Below the pieces are notes generated by a model, which saw nothing but the letters and a program-made list of their open reading frames with translations, was not told the origin of the DNA and searched no databases. Shown one piece after another: positions 8,939 to 19,906 of a stretch of DNA of 64,000 nucleotides (within the stretch, counting starts at the first letter, position 1; each line of letters begins with the position of its first letter). A program made the translations under genes and the position numbers. Location of the stretch: the NCBI GenBank assembly GCA_947579665.1, contig OX388345.1, positions 30,781,849 to 30,845,848 on the forward strand, read 5' to 3'. The DNA comes from Sympetrum striolatum (Eukaryota > Arthropoda > Insecta > Odonata > Libellulidae).

Positions 8939-10890
8939 ACTTGAAACGCAGTATATTGTGGATATCATAGACACAAGTATAATAGTTTTTGAAATCATTT
9001 CTCAGTTTTTCAATCACAAATGAATAAAGTCTATTCTACTGCACTATAATACTATGCTATTTTGTGTTGAAAATTCTTACTGCAGCAGATGTAAAAACGT
9101 TTAAAAAACTTATGTATCATTAATGGCCGGTATTGTAATGTATATTTTGCGTTGTTTATAACTTTAATCTTCATATAAATGGCTTTGTCTTTTCGTCATT
9201 TTGTTTATCAGTTTCAATATTATGAAATTGCATGATTTTATGTATTGTTAATTGTTGAAAGTGAAAAATTCTGTTTTTTTCGAAACCGTATAGAAATAAC
9301 TAATGCTGCGTAAATTACAGCTGCAGTAGCAATATCAACGTTCAATTGTAATTACGAGCATCGTGATCAACTTACTGATTTATGCATTTCGTTATGAATA
9401 TATAGTATGATTTACTTAGGTGTTTACTGGACGGAGTGCCATGTCGAAATAAAACTCTGATATTGAAAACAGCTAACCCAAATGACAATACATATTTAAC
9501 ATACTGTACGCGGAAATTTATTAATTTGACCTCAGCCGAAGAATAGGTTATAATTCTTAAACATCTTGAACATAAGTTTGTTTTCGGGATAAGAAACTAT
9601 ACAGATAACCACAAAATGTAAATTTACTTAAGCCACTATGCACCTTCTCAACGGAGGTAGGTGGTGTCTGTATTTATTGATTACTGTGAAGATTCTACGC
9701 TGAATATATTTTGTGGGTCCAGGAAATAATTTATTTTAGAAGTTTTTCATTATTTACTGGAGAAGGAATTAATATATCAGATCATTTACACTGCTAATAT
9801 TTTCCCCAGCCATACGTCACTCGCAGAGTACATAAATCTAAAAATCTTAACCAAGTCCCGTACACAGACATATCGGCAAAGTGTTTACCGAGATCAAACT
9901 AGCATTTTTCGAAGCCTTATCACTTGGATCCAAAAGGAACTTTCCTGACATATTTCTGAGTGAGACTGCCAATGTTATTATTCGATCGAAAATATTTTCA
10001 GCAATAAAATAATTGCAAATATTTATTAGGTTTTTAATCAAATACTTTTCTGCTCACTTAACCCAATGCACTTATCATATAATGAATTTCGACTTACGAG
10101 CATAGCTCCACAGACTGATTTCGGTAAAGTTGTCCCTCTATTGTCATGGCTTTTATCGTTTCATCCTAAAATGGCGCTGTGTCTTGCACTTAATCATTCC
10201 CAAGATCTACGACTACGTTTTTGGGCATTAATTAACATACCACTACATTTTATACGAATCACGAATTCTCACTAACAACCTCATGTTATAAGTATAGCCA
10301 AGATAAAACAATGAAACATACCTTCTGGTTCCATGATACACCATTTCTTATTTAATGTCTATAGTTTTTTCTTCACGTAAGAAATACAACAATGACGTAT
10401 TTGTCCATTCTCGGAATCACACTTATTCAGTTACTGACGATATCCTCTCAATGATAACCAGTCGAAAGTTTGCGGCTTCAATCGGCGTAGAAAGAAGAAA
10501 ATTGCTCCTTTAGGAGATAAAAGTCAGAGGGGAAGAAGCTATTATGTATACCTCTTTTCATACGTAGATACATTTTCATACATTGTTACCGAAAAGCTCA
10601 TTCAGATACTAGAACCTGCCTTTAGATATAAAGAAGATGTAAGCCAAGGGAGAAGAAGCTATATGTAAGCCTCACTTTCATATGTAGATACATTTTGACA
10701 CATTGTCACGGAAAAGATCATCAACCTGCGTAAAATTGAATATTGAGTTAGAGTGGATTTGTAGACTTAATTGTAACTTACATTTCTTGGTATATTGGTT
10801 TCGAAAGTCTGGTATTCGCTATTTAACAACAATTATGAAGAATTTGTTACGATCAAGGTTATTACACTGATATTTATGAAATTAAATATC

Positions 10891-10909
10891 CCCGTTGAGA
10901 ATCAACGGG
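10891..10909 (+). repeat. Helitron 3' terminal hairpin, unit 2
   Basis: CCCGTTGA, loop GAA, TCAACGGG. CTAG lies at 10918-10921. The loop differs by one base from unit 1. Confidence 0.9.
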
Positions 10910-12289
10910 TACCTCTGCTAGTATATCTATAAAAATGCCTGTATGTTTGTTTGTATGTATGTATATTCCACGTAATCTCGAAAACTAGATGTCGCACAAT
11001 GTTTTAACTTTTAGCATCATTAAAAGTTTTTCCGGCGATGATAAAGTGCTATTTTTTATTTGCCTAAAGTCCACGGTTCGAACCCAGACGAGTAAAACAA
11101 TTTGCATAAGAAATACACGTAAAGTTCATTTTTTTCGATGCATTGTTCATTTCTTTTGCAAAAATAAATTAGAAAAAACAGTCGTAGGAATTCGAAACTA
11201 GCATCAAAAGAAGGGAAATAGAATAAAGATTCTTATTTTGGTCGTGAAATATCGTTTGCGACTCGAAATTGCGAGAATTTTGATAAAAAATACGAAAATA
11301 TTGTCTAAATTTCCATGTAGTAAACAACTCATTCCCTTGACGATATAAATTTTCAAAAATTCGAATTTTGTTGACGAGTCTGTAGCAACCAAGTTTTATT
11401 TACATCAACTTAATTGTTTACCGTCTTCTTCGTAAAATGAAATGAGTTTTATAACAGTGGTTTACTGAAAATGGATTTCTATCGATCAATTCAACTATTG
11501 CGTATAAATATCCTGGTAAGTTGGGGATGTTAAGAATTTAACTTCTGAATTAAGTATTAAATCTAATCTATTTGCTTTGATGTATATTTAGCAAATTACG
11601 GAAATGGAGTTTGCGAAGAAAGAAAAAGAATTCCCAGATTCGTAGTTTGTAATCCTTGAAGAGTTGAACGGCGAGTTGTTAAGTTGTAGCAGACCTCCAG
11701 CATCCTAAGATAGATCAAAAAGGTAAAGAAATTTTATTTTGTTAAATGCAGGATGCAAAAATTGATTTATTCGTTGTTTTAAAGTGCTTCCACTCCATAT
11801 TCATTTACTATCCTTCTGTTATTGGTGTTTAATTTTTGTTTCTATTTTGACATTGCGATTACTTTTGTGGTTCGTGTTTATGTTACACATTTTAAGATTG
11901 AGATACCAGTCAGTTCCAAAATACATTTACTTTCCGTGTAGAATATTCATCGTTGGTTATTTGAGTGAAATGTTATTTATTTCTGTCATTTACGTTTAAT
12001 GCTTCAATCATTTGGCCCCTTTGTACTTGTATGAAAATGTAACTTTAAACGTGGTACTGCTTATCCTAATGTGATCTTAGAATATATATATATATATATT
12101 TAAAAACAAGGGAAATAGAATAAAGATTCTTACTTTGGCTGAGAAATATCGTATGCGATTTGAAATTGCGAGAATTTTCATAAAATATACGAAAATTTCG
12201 TCTAAATTTTCATGTTGTAAACAAACCCATTCCCTTGACGATCAAGGCGATTGTTGATTCCGAACTCATGTGTAATTCTATAAGAAGAC

Positions 12290-12421
12290 ATGGCGGATCA
12301 ATGGCCAGTTAAAATAAATTTTGAAAATAAGAGTTGAAGATTTATGGTGAAGAAAAAATTGAATGGCATTTTAAAATTTGTTGTGACAAACAATATCCTG
12401 TGAAGAAACGCACTTTGAAAG
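12290..12421 (+). pseudogene. captured exon-like piece starting MADQWPVKINFENK, unit 3
   Basis: The frame from ATG reads MADQWPVKINFENKS and stops. One frame over it continues as LKIYGEEKIEWHFKICCDKQ and YPVKKRTLK up to GTACGA, a donor-like site followed by a pyrimidine-rich stretch ending TTTAAG. Units 1 and 2 carry the same piece with other lesions. One frameshift at the TTGAAG position is common to all. The protein is not recognised. It could be the amino end of the same captured gene as the 7556-7766 piece. Confidence 0.35.
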
Positions 12422-12825
12422 GTACGAACATTTTTCATTGATTTTTTTCAATTTTCTTTAAGCGTCTGTGAAAACCGAGTTTTGTTTATGGTAACGTAAT
12501 TGTTAACTGAATATTCAGTGAAATAAAATGATTTCGAAATTCGTACGTTGATAGAATTTGCTTTCTCACTGTCAATTCCACTGATTTAAAATAATAACGT
12601 GGTAAGTTGTGGACATCTCTCATATTATTTTTGAGTTTTGACGGAAATTACGGACGTCCTTATTTCTTATGTTTAATCGGTCTTTGTTTTCCTTTAAGTT
12701 TTGAGCGACTAGTGGTCAGGAGCGAATAAGTAACATTTAAAAGCCCAAAAAGGTAAAGGGATTTCAGTTATCTGTAGACCGCAAAAAATCTAAGATATTG
12801 TACTAGAATGGGTAATTCCTTACTT

Positions 12826-12903
12826 CAATCCAAATCCAAACTACTGCCCGCGGGCCGCATCTGCTGTTTGATAGTTAATAAAGCTGAAAAGTTTGGAGAC
12901 CCC
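12826..12903. mobile_element. degraded hAT-like MITE in Helitron unit 3
   Basis: It has the same left-end and right-end damage as the unit 2 copy, but keeps CCCGCGGGCCGCATCTG in the arm. Confidence 0.6.
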
Positions 12904-14842
12904 TACTTGAAACGCAGTATATTTGTGGATATCATAGACACAGGTATAATAGTTTTTGAAATCATTTCTCAGTTTTGCAATCACAAATGAATAAAGTCTA
13001 TTCTACTGCACTAAAATACTATGCTATTTTGTGTTGAAAATTCTTACTGCAACAGATTTAAAAACGTTTAAAAAACTTATGTAGCATTAATAGCCGGTAT
13101 TGTAATGATATTTTGCGTTGTTTATAACTGTGAGCTTCATATAGATGGCTTTGTCTTTTCATCATATTGTGTATTAGTTTCAATATTATGAAATTGCATG
13201 ATTTAATGTATTGTGAATTGTTTAAAGTGAAAAATTCTGTTTTTTTTCGAACCGTATAGAAATATCTAATGCTGCGTAAATTATAGCTGCAGTAGCAATA
13301 TCAACGTTCAATTATAATTACGAGCATCATGATCAACTTACTGATTTATGCATTTCGTTATGAATATATAGTATGATTTACCTAGGTGTTTACTGGACGG
13401 AGTGCCATGTCGAAATAAAATTCTGATATTGAAAACAGCTAACCCAAATGTCAATATTTAACATACTGTACGCTGAAATTTATTAATTTGACCTCAGCCG
13501 AAGAATAGGTTATAATTCTTAAACATCTTGAGCATAAGTTTGTTTTCGGGATAAGAAACTATTCAGATAACCACAAAATGTAAATTTACTTAAGCCACTA
13601 TACGCCTTCTCAACGGAGGTAGGTGGTGTCTGTATTTATTGATTACTGTGAAGTTTCTACGCTGAATGTATTTTGTGGGTCCAGGAAATAATTTATCTTA
13701 GAAGTTTTTCATTAGTTACTGGAGAAGAAATTAATATATCAGATCATTTACATTGCCAATATTTTCCCCAGCCATACGTCACTCGCGGAGTACATAAATC
13801 TAAAAATCTTAACCAAGTCCCGTACACAGACATCGGCAAAGTGTTTACCGAGATCAAACTAGCATTTTTCGTAGCCTTATCACTTGGATCCAAAAGGAAC
13901 TTTGCTGACATATTTCTGTGTGAGACTGCCAATGTTATTATTCGATCGAAAATATTTTCAGCAATAAAATAATTGCAAATATTCATTAGGTTTGTAATCA
14001 AATACTTTTCTGCTCACTTAACCCAATGCACTTATCATATAATGAATTTCGACTTAAGAGCATAGCTCCACAGACTGATTTCGGTAAAGTTGTCGCTCTA
14101 TTGTCATGGCTTTTATCGTTTCATCCTAATAAGGCGTTGTGTCTTGCACTTAATCATTCCCAAGATCTACGACTAATTTCCTGGACATTAATTAACATAC
14201 CACTACATTTTATACGAGTCACGAATTCTCACTAACAACCTCATGTTATGGGTATAGCCAAGATAAAACAATGAAACATACCTTCTGGTTCCATGATACA
14301 CCATTTCTTATTTAATGTCTATAGTTTTTTCTTCACGTAAGAAATACAACAATGACGTATTTGTCCATTCTCGGAATCACACTTATTCAGTTACTGAAGA
14401 TATCCTCTCAATGAGGACCAGTCGAAAGTTAGCGGCTTCAATCGGCGTAGAAAGAAGGAAAATGCTCCTTTAGGAGATAAAAGTCAGAGAGGAATAAGCT
14501 ATTACCTATGCCTCTTTTCATACGTAGATACATTTTGATACATTGTTACCGAAAAGCTCATTCAGATACTAGAACCTGCCTTCAGAAGATATAAGCCACG
14601 AGAGAAGAAGCTATATGTAAGCCTCACTTTCATATGTAGATACATTTTGACACATTTTCACGGAAAAGATCATCAACCTGCGTTAAATTGAATATTGAGT
14701 TAGAGTGGATTTGTAGACTTAATTGTAACTTACATTCCTTGATATATTGGTTTGGAAAGTCTGGTATTCGCTATTTACCAACAATTATGGAAAATTTGTT
14801 ACGATCAAGGTTATTACATTGATATTTATGAAATTAAATATC

Positions 14843-14861
14843 CCCGTTGAGAATCAACGGG
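14843..14861 (+). repeat. Helitron 3' terminal hairpin, unit 3
   Basis: This is identical to the unit 2 hairpin. CTAG follows at 14870-14873 and the next unit starts 4 bases later. Confidence 0.9.
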
Positions 14862-14873
14862 TACTTCTGCTAG

Positions 14874-15780
14874 TATATCTATAAAAATGCCTGTATGTTT
14901 GTTTGTATGTATGTATATTCCAGATAATCTCGAAAACTAGATGTCGCACAATGTTTTAACTTTTAGCATCATTAAAAGTTTTTCCGGCGATGATAAAGTG
15001 CTATTTTTTATTTGCCTAAAGTCCACGGTTCGAACCCAGACGAGTAAAACAATTTGCATAAGAAATACACGTAAAGTTCATTTTTTTCGATGCATTGTTC
15101 ATTTCTTTTGCAAAACTAAATTAGAAAAAAACAGTTGTAGGAAGTCAAAACTAGCGTTAAAAGAAGGGCAATAAAATGAAAATTCTTATTTTGGTCGTGG
15201 TATATCGTTTGCGATTCGAAATTGCGAGAATTTTGATCAAATGTACGTAAATTTCGACTGAATTTTCATGTAGTAAACAAACCATTCCCTTAACGATCAA
15301 GGCGATTGTTGATTCCGAGCTCAAGCGTAATTCCATAAGAAAACGTGGAAAAGTTTTGAAATTTCGAATTTTGTTGACGAGTCTGTAGCAACCAAGTTTT
15401 ATTTATAGCAACATAATTGTTTACCGTCTTTTTCGTAACAAAAATGAGTTATATATATTTGGTTTACCAATAATTGATTTTTCTCGATCAATTCAACGGG
15501 CTGCGTATAAATATCCTGGTAAGTTGCGGATGTATTGAATATATATTCTTCTGAATTAAGTACTAATTCTAATTTATTTGCAATAATGTATATTTAGCGA
15601 TTTATGTGAATGGAGTTAGCGAAGAACGTAAAGATTTCCCAGATTCGTTGTTTGTAATCTTTAAGGAGTCAAACGGCGAGTTGTAAAGTTGTAGCAAACC
15701 TATAGCATCGTATGATAGACCAAAAAGGTAAAGAAATTTTATTTTGTTGTATGCAGAATGTAAAAATTGATTTGTTTTTC
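14874..15780 (+). mobile_element. Helitron unit 4, 3'-truncated
   Basis: TATA then TC (14878-14879) opens a fourth unit that is collinear with the others through the exon-like cargo (end at about 15686) and a CAGAATGTAAAAATTGATT stretch. Similarity stops near 15770-15785 and unique DNA follows. It also contains a GACGATCAAGGCGATTGTTGATTCCG-type stretch that units 1 to 3 have only in their second internal repeat. So it either keeps an ancestral arrangement or recombined between the two internal repeats. Confidence 0.8.
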
Positions 15781-16500
15781 GTAAGTTTTGTATAGTGTTT
15801 GATGTAAGTATTATATAGAAGAAAGTTTTATATCTACGTTTTTCTCCAAAATCATATTTCATATCCATGACTCGAGACTTTAATTCTCACCGCATAAAAT
15901 ACACCCACGCAGTGTAAACCGATTGGCTACGCCCTTTAACTCCGAGCTATTCTGGGCCTCCGATAATTGCCAAGTTTGCGGTAAACGGGCTACGATAGGA
16001 TTAAAACAAATTATACGACGAAATTGAGTTCGCCTTTTGAAAGGGCACGACCGAAACAAATATAGCGGTGGGAGATAAAAAGAAAAATATTGGCGCAATA
16101 GACAATATCCGCAGTCGCAATAAATATCCGCATCCGACTGAAGTGCTTTCCGCCGAAAAAAAAGTGCGGGAAGTACCGCCCACATTTCTCTCTCTCGGAG
16201 CAGATAAAATGGCGATTTCTCCCTCTGAGACGACGAATGAGTGGAGAGAGGAAGGGTTGGAATCAGAGGGCGAAGGCAGGAATACTGGTGGAATAGAAAA
16301 CCAAAGATAAGGTAAAGAGAAGGACATTTCATAATTTTGCCATGCACACAACCTACGCCCCATCCTAGACGGAATTCCGGAAAGCACCATTCTCGAATAG
16401 TCCATTGCCTTGGCGTGTTTCTTTGTCTGTAAACACGAGAATACTTCTCTTCAAAACATCCCATTTTCATCTACGACGGTGGAAATGACTCGATTTCTAC
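15781..16500 (-). other. GC-richer unique block with a 196-codon open frame, unrecognised
   Basis: A minus-strand frame (15880-16470, 196 codons from ATG) is the longest open frame outside the transposons, and a plus-strand frame (16068-16310) and another minus-strand frame overlap it. The translation has no domain I recognise, is rich in Arg, Ser and Phe, and has no signal peptide. The block is richer in GC than its surroundings, which lengthens chance frames on both strands. I regard it as probably noncoding, possibly regulatory, but a lineage-specific gene cannot be excluded. Confidence 0.25.
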
Positions 16501-18880
16501 ATTATATTTCTAGTTCCGTATGTTGTTTTCGCTCTGTTTACTCTTTCCGTTGAGTTGGCATGCTTACCATGTTGCAATAATGATCGAGAAATTCGTAGAA
16601 TTCATTTCTGCGTTTCAATAAAGTATAGTTCAATATGCATCTCATTTTCACAAATTTATATGGAAGAGATATTTGGCCATGTGCCCTAGCATTTTCCTTA
16701 TTTTAATTTAATTACTTACCTCTTTAATTTACAACAGTTTTATGATAAAAAGGCAAGTTTAAAGGACGGTCTGATGATTTTTAAAAATTTAGTCTTAGTA
16801 TCTTGGGAATGTTTTACATTATATACGTCCCATATGTTTGTTGTATTTCCGTAACTCGTTTATTAATGTAATTGCAGGTATTTTGTTGTTAATTATATTA
16901 TCATTTGATAAATATCTTTCTCAATTGATTTTTTCGCCTCAGACACACTAGAGCTGTTCTTGGCTTTGGCCTGCAAAAAGATACATTTGATTGCAGCTAC
17001 GTTGTGTTTACCAGCTTCATGCCTCCGAAGGAAGGAAGAATTATTTTCAATGACCTTTGAGTGGAAAATTTCCGTTCTGCTCATTGTTTACATACATAAA
17101 GTATATTCTATCTACTCCGTTTTCATTAAATTAGATAAAACGTGAAATTAAACAAGCGAAAATTAATAATCAATAATTCAATAAATTAATAATTTAAGTA
17201 TTGGATGACTTTCATGACAGAAGTATAAACAAAAGTAAGACATGATTAAGGATGAACATTATTTTGTGACGCAATTTTTCGTCTTCCAAATTGAATTAAG
17301 TAAAAAGCAAATAAAGCCTACTTAGAAATATATTATTTCTTAAATATATTTCTAGGTTTAAAATCTTTTGAAATGCCTTTGACTTAGGAAAATGTGAATC
17401 AATATTGTTAGTTGACATGGTGTATCAGGATACTGAAATCGACGCCACATGGAATTAACCACTGTGGAACAGAGTTAATTGGTATCAGGGAAATAGGTAT
17501 GGGTCTAATTACTAAATGTAAGCAAGCGTGATGGCGAACAATGATCCTGGTCTTGATGCTGCATCGCCGTTCCTAGGCAACGGCGAACAAAGGCATCCTC
17601 TCGGTGGAAGTCACGGAAGCATGGAGATAAAGGGTTTACGCGATGCGTTTGAGAAAGGCACGATTAAAAGGGGAAGGAGTCATCAAACGGCAAATTGTCT
17701 AGACCCCAATGTGGTTACCTCGATCTCTATCTTGATGACGAACGGTTCTTAGAAGTCCACTAATCATGCGACTCACCCACAGTCGAAATTGTGTGTTTTC
17801 TATCGCAATTGGTGAAAATCTTCTTTCTAATTCTAACAAAATGTTCCGATTTTTCCCGTAGTAAAGAAAAAAACTGCAGCCGTTTCCAAATATTTTGAAA
17901 AATCCAAATTTGAAATATCTGAAAATTTTGATTCTGCCCCGATAGAAACCTGATATAACTGAAATTCCAAATGGAAGTAACGAATAATAGAAATATTTCA
18001 GAAAAATGCATGGAATTCGCGTTCGAAATATCTCGAATAATCGTTCTTTTGGTCATAAGTTTACCACATTTCGGAATAACATGACAATTTATTGTTAGTA
18101 CTGAAAATTACCATTAAATGACAAAATTGACCTCCAACTTAGATAGCAGTGGATTGGGGTATGTTCTCATTCAAGAAGCTGAGTAACTGTGGCATCTCTA
18201 ATGTTATGCTAAAGTGAAACCTCAACTGCCAATCACTAAATGAAACTTTCCGCATTAGACAGTGTACATATGTATTAAAACCGGAGCAGTGACAAACTCG
18301 GATTCGTGCAACCAAATTCTCCAATTCACTTTCACTTCCAAACTCGCTTTCTGCCACAGGCACCGCACATAAATATGGCTTTAAAGCAGTGGTGGGCGCT
18401 CACTCACAGAGACGCTTTCCCACTTAACGATCTTGAAGCAAGACGAAGACGTCCATCTGATGCTACGATTCTATTCCCAAGCTATATGAAATAGGGAATC
18501 GCGTCTCCATTTCTAAGCCACTCCCTCCATTAGATTAGACGTATCGTAAGTTTGCAGAATAGAAAGTGGCAATCAGAATCTAATGAAATGGTACGTTTAC
18601 TTGCATTCGATGGTGAGAAGTTACAATCTCTATATTCCGTGAACATAGTTAATGAATAAAAATTTGTGTAATTACATGGGCACTATTTAATCTTCATACG
18701 GATAGTAGATTTAACCCTATTTTCTCTCGGAAAAAGGAAATATTTTTCTTCCTAAAAACTATATGTATTTCTTTATAGTTTCATCAATATTTTATCCCGT
18801 AATTCTATTTGAAAATCGCTAAGTCAAAAATATATATCAGATCTATAAATGAATTTTATAATTAGCTTGCATTTATTATT
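16501..18880. other. unique AT-rich sequence, no gene recognised
   Basis: Mostly AT-rich. A GC-richer patch at 17528-17752 has a 74-codon plus-strand frame without recognisable similarity. No splice-bounded exon or RNA gene is seen. Confidence 0.5.
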
Positions 18881-18911
18881 ACTTTCTCCATATACGAAGT
18901 ATAGAGAAAGT
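18881..18911. repeat. terminal hairpin of element copy A
   Basis: An ACTTTCTC arm and AGAGAAAGT arm enclose CATATACGAAGTAT, which is itself partly palindromic. The same hairpin ends copies C (39113-39143) and D (37162-37192). Confidence 0.8.
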
Positions 18912-19009
18912 ATTGTTTTCATGAAAAAATTCGACTTCGAGATTTCAACGGAAATACATGTTTTGGGGTCCCTAGAACACGTTTTGACCATTTTCGGAAT
19001 GATGTCTGT

Positions 19010-19048
<39 letters not shown>
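19010..19048. repeat. (GT)n microsatellite inside copy A
   Basis: GT dinucleotides run almost uninterrupted. Equivalent tracts occur at the same place in copies B and C, and an AC/GACA-rich tract in copy D, so the microsatellite belongs to the family. Confidence 0.9.
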
Positions 19049-19050
<2 letters not shown>

Positions 19051-19906
19051 TGTACTTGTGGGCGCTCTAACGTAAAAACTATTAGTAGTATCAATACCAA
19101 AATTCATATATAGTAGTGGTGTGTGTGCTGTCAGAGTTGATTAGTTTTTGGAGTAAATCGGTCAACCGAAAGTCGAGCTTTATTCATTAAAGCTCATTTC
19201 CGGTTTTCAAAATATCTCCATAAATATGATATATACGTATATTGTATTACTTATAAAAGTTTTAGATAATGTAATTTACTATAACTTTTGTATTTAACAT
19301 ATTTTTGTATCACCGGTTGATTAGGAGTTATTCGTGAAATACTGATAAACCGGAAGAAGATGATTATGTACTTGTCGGATCAACACCAAATTTCATATAT
19401 TGTGTTTTAATTACAGTCGTTAGAGTTGATTAGTTTTTGGAGTATATCGGTCAACCGGAAGTTGAGCTTCATTCTTCGAAGCTCATTTCCGGTTTTCAAA
19501 ATATCTCCATAAATATGATATTTAGGTATATACTATTATTTATAAATGTTTTATAAATGTAATTTACTATAACTTTTGTTTGAAACATATTTTTGTATCA
19601 CTGATTGTTTAGGAGTTATTCATGAAATACTGATAAACCGGAAGTTGCTGATTATGTACGTTGTGGGCGCTCTGGGCTCAATGGGCGAATGACCAATTTC
19701 ATCGCTTTTCATCGATCATGTCCCGAAAAACATTATTTATAATGTTTGTGACGTCAAAGATAATAATATAAAAATTAATCACTCATCTTCCAAGTTTAGA
19801 TGGAATATAGAGTTCGAAATTACTGTCGTAGATAAATATTTACATCTTATATATGGAGAAAGTCATGTGCTGGCCACATCATATTTTTGGAATGGTGTCT
19901 GTGTGT

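Larger units (their letters stand above)
7011..10921 (+). mobile_element. Helitron unit 2
   Basis: It begins right after the CTAG of unit 1 with TATA, and its terminal TC reads TA (7015-7016), a point change. It ends with a hairpin (10891-10909) and CTAG at 10918-10921. Gene order matches unit 1. The hAT MITE at 8860-8938 has lost its left terminal bases and several interior ones. The exon-like cargo at 7556-7766 keeps an open frame. It shares MITE lesions and other changes with unit 3. Confidence 0.85.
10922..14873 (+). mobile_element. Helitron unit 3
   Basis: It starts with TATA then TCTATAAAAATG (TC at 10926-10927), immediately after the CTAG of unit 2. It ends with a hairpin (14843-14861) and CTAG (14870-14873). 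It is close to unit 2 over its whole length, including identical stretches near 7870-8060 and 11784-11975. The first exon-like cargo is frame-broken. The second, starting ATGGCGGATC at 12290, is the best preserved of its kind up to a GTACG site at 12422. Confidence 0.85.
18881..19888 (-). mobile_element. HINE/DINE-1-like element copy A (putative non-autonomous Helentron)
   Basis: In element orientation (minus strand) it opens at 19888 with ATGATGTGGCCAGCACATGACTT and a subterminal ACTTTCTCCATATA block. It closes with a hairpin (18881-18911) whose arms ACTTTCTC and GAGAAAGT repeat that block in inverse. Between them lie two internal repeats about 289 bp apart (GAGTTGATTAG at 19134 and 19423) and a (GT)n tract at 19010-19048. 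Subterminal inverted repeats, a central tandem repeat or microsatellite and a 3' hairpin are the published architecture of DINE-1/HINE Helentrons. The class call is by architecture only. Confidence 0.6.

Noticed and set aside
13673..14001. 99- and 85-codon frames on opposite strands in Helitron unit 3
   Set aside because: Both are interrupted in units 1 and 2 and lie on the same bases; no domain.
2878..15780. Autonomous Helitron with Rep/helicase
   Set aside because: No HUH-type Rep motif or helicase-like frame is present in any unit; frames stay below about 100 codons.
18919..19107. Small frame with His-Thr repeats
   Set aside because: Translation of the GT microsatellite in a HINE-like element; the same artefact forms the first 31 residues of the RT frame.
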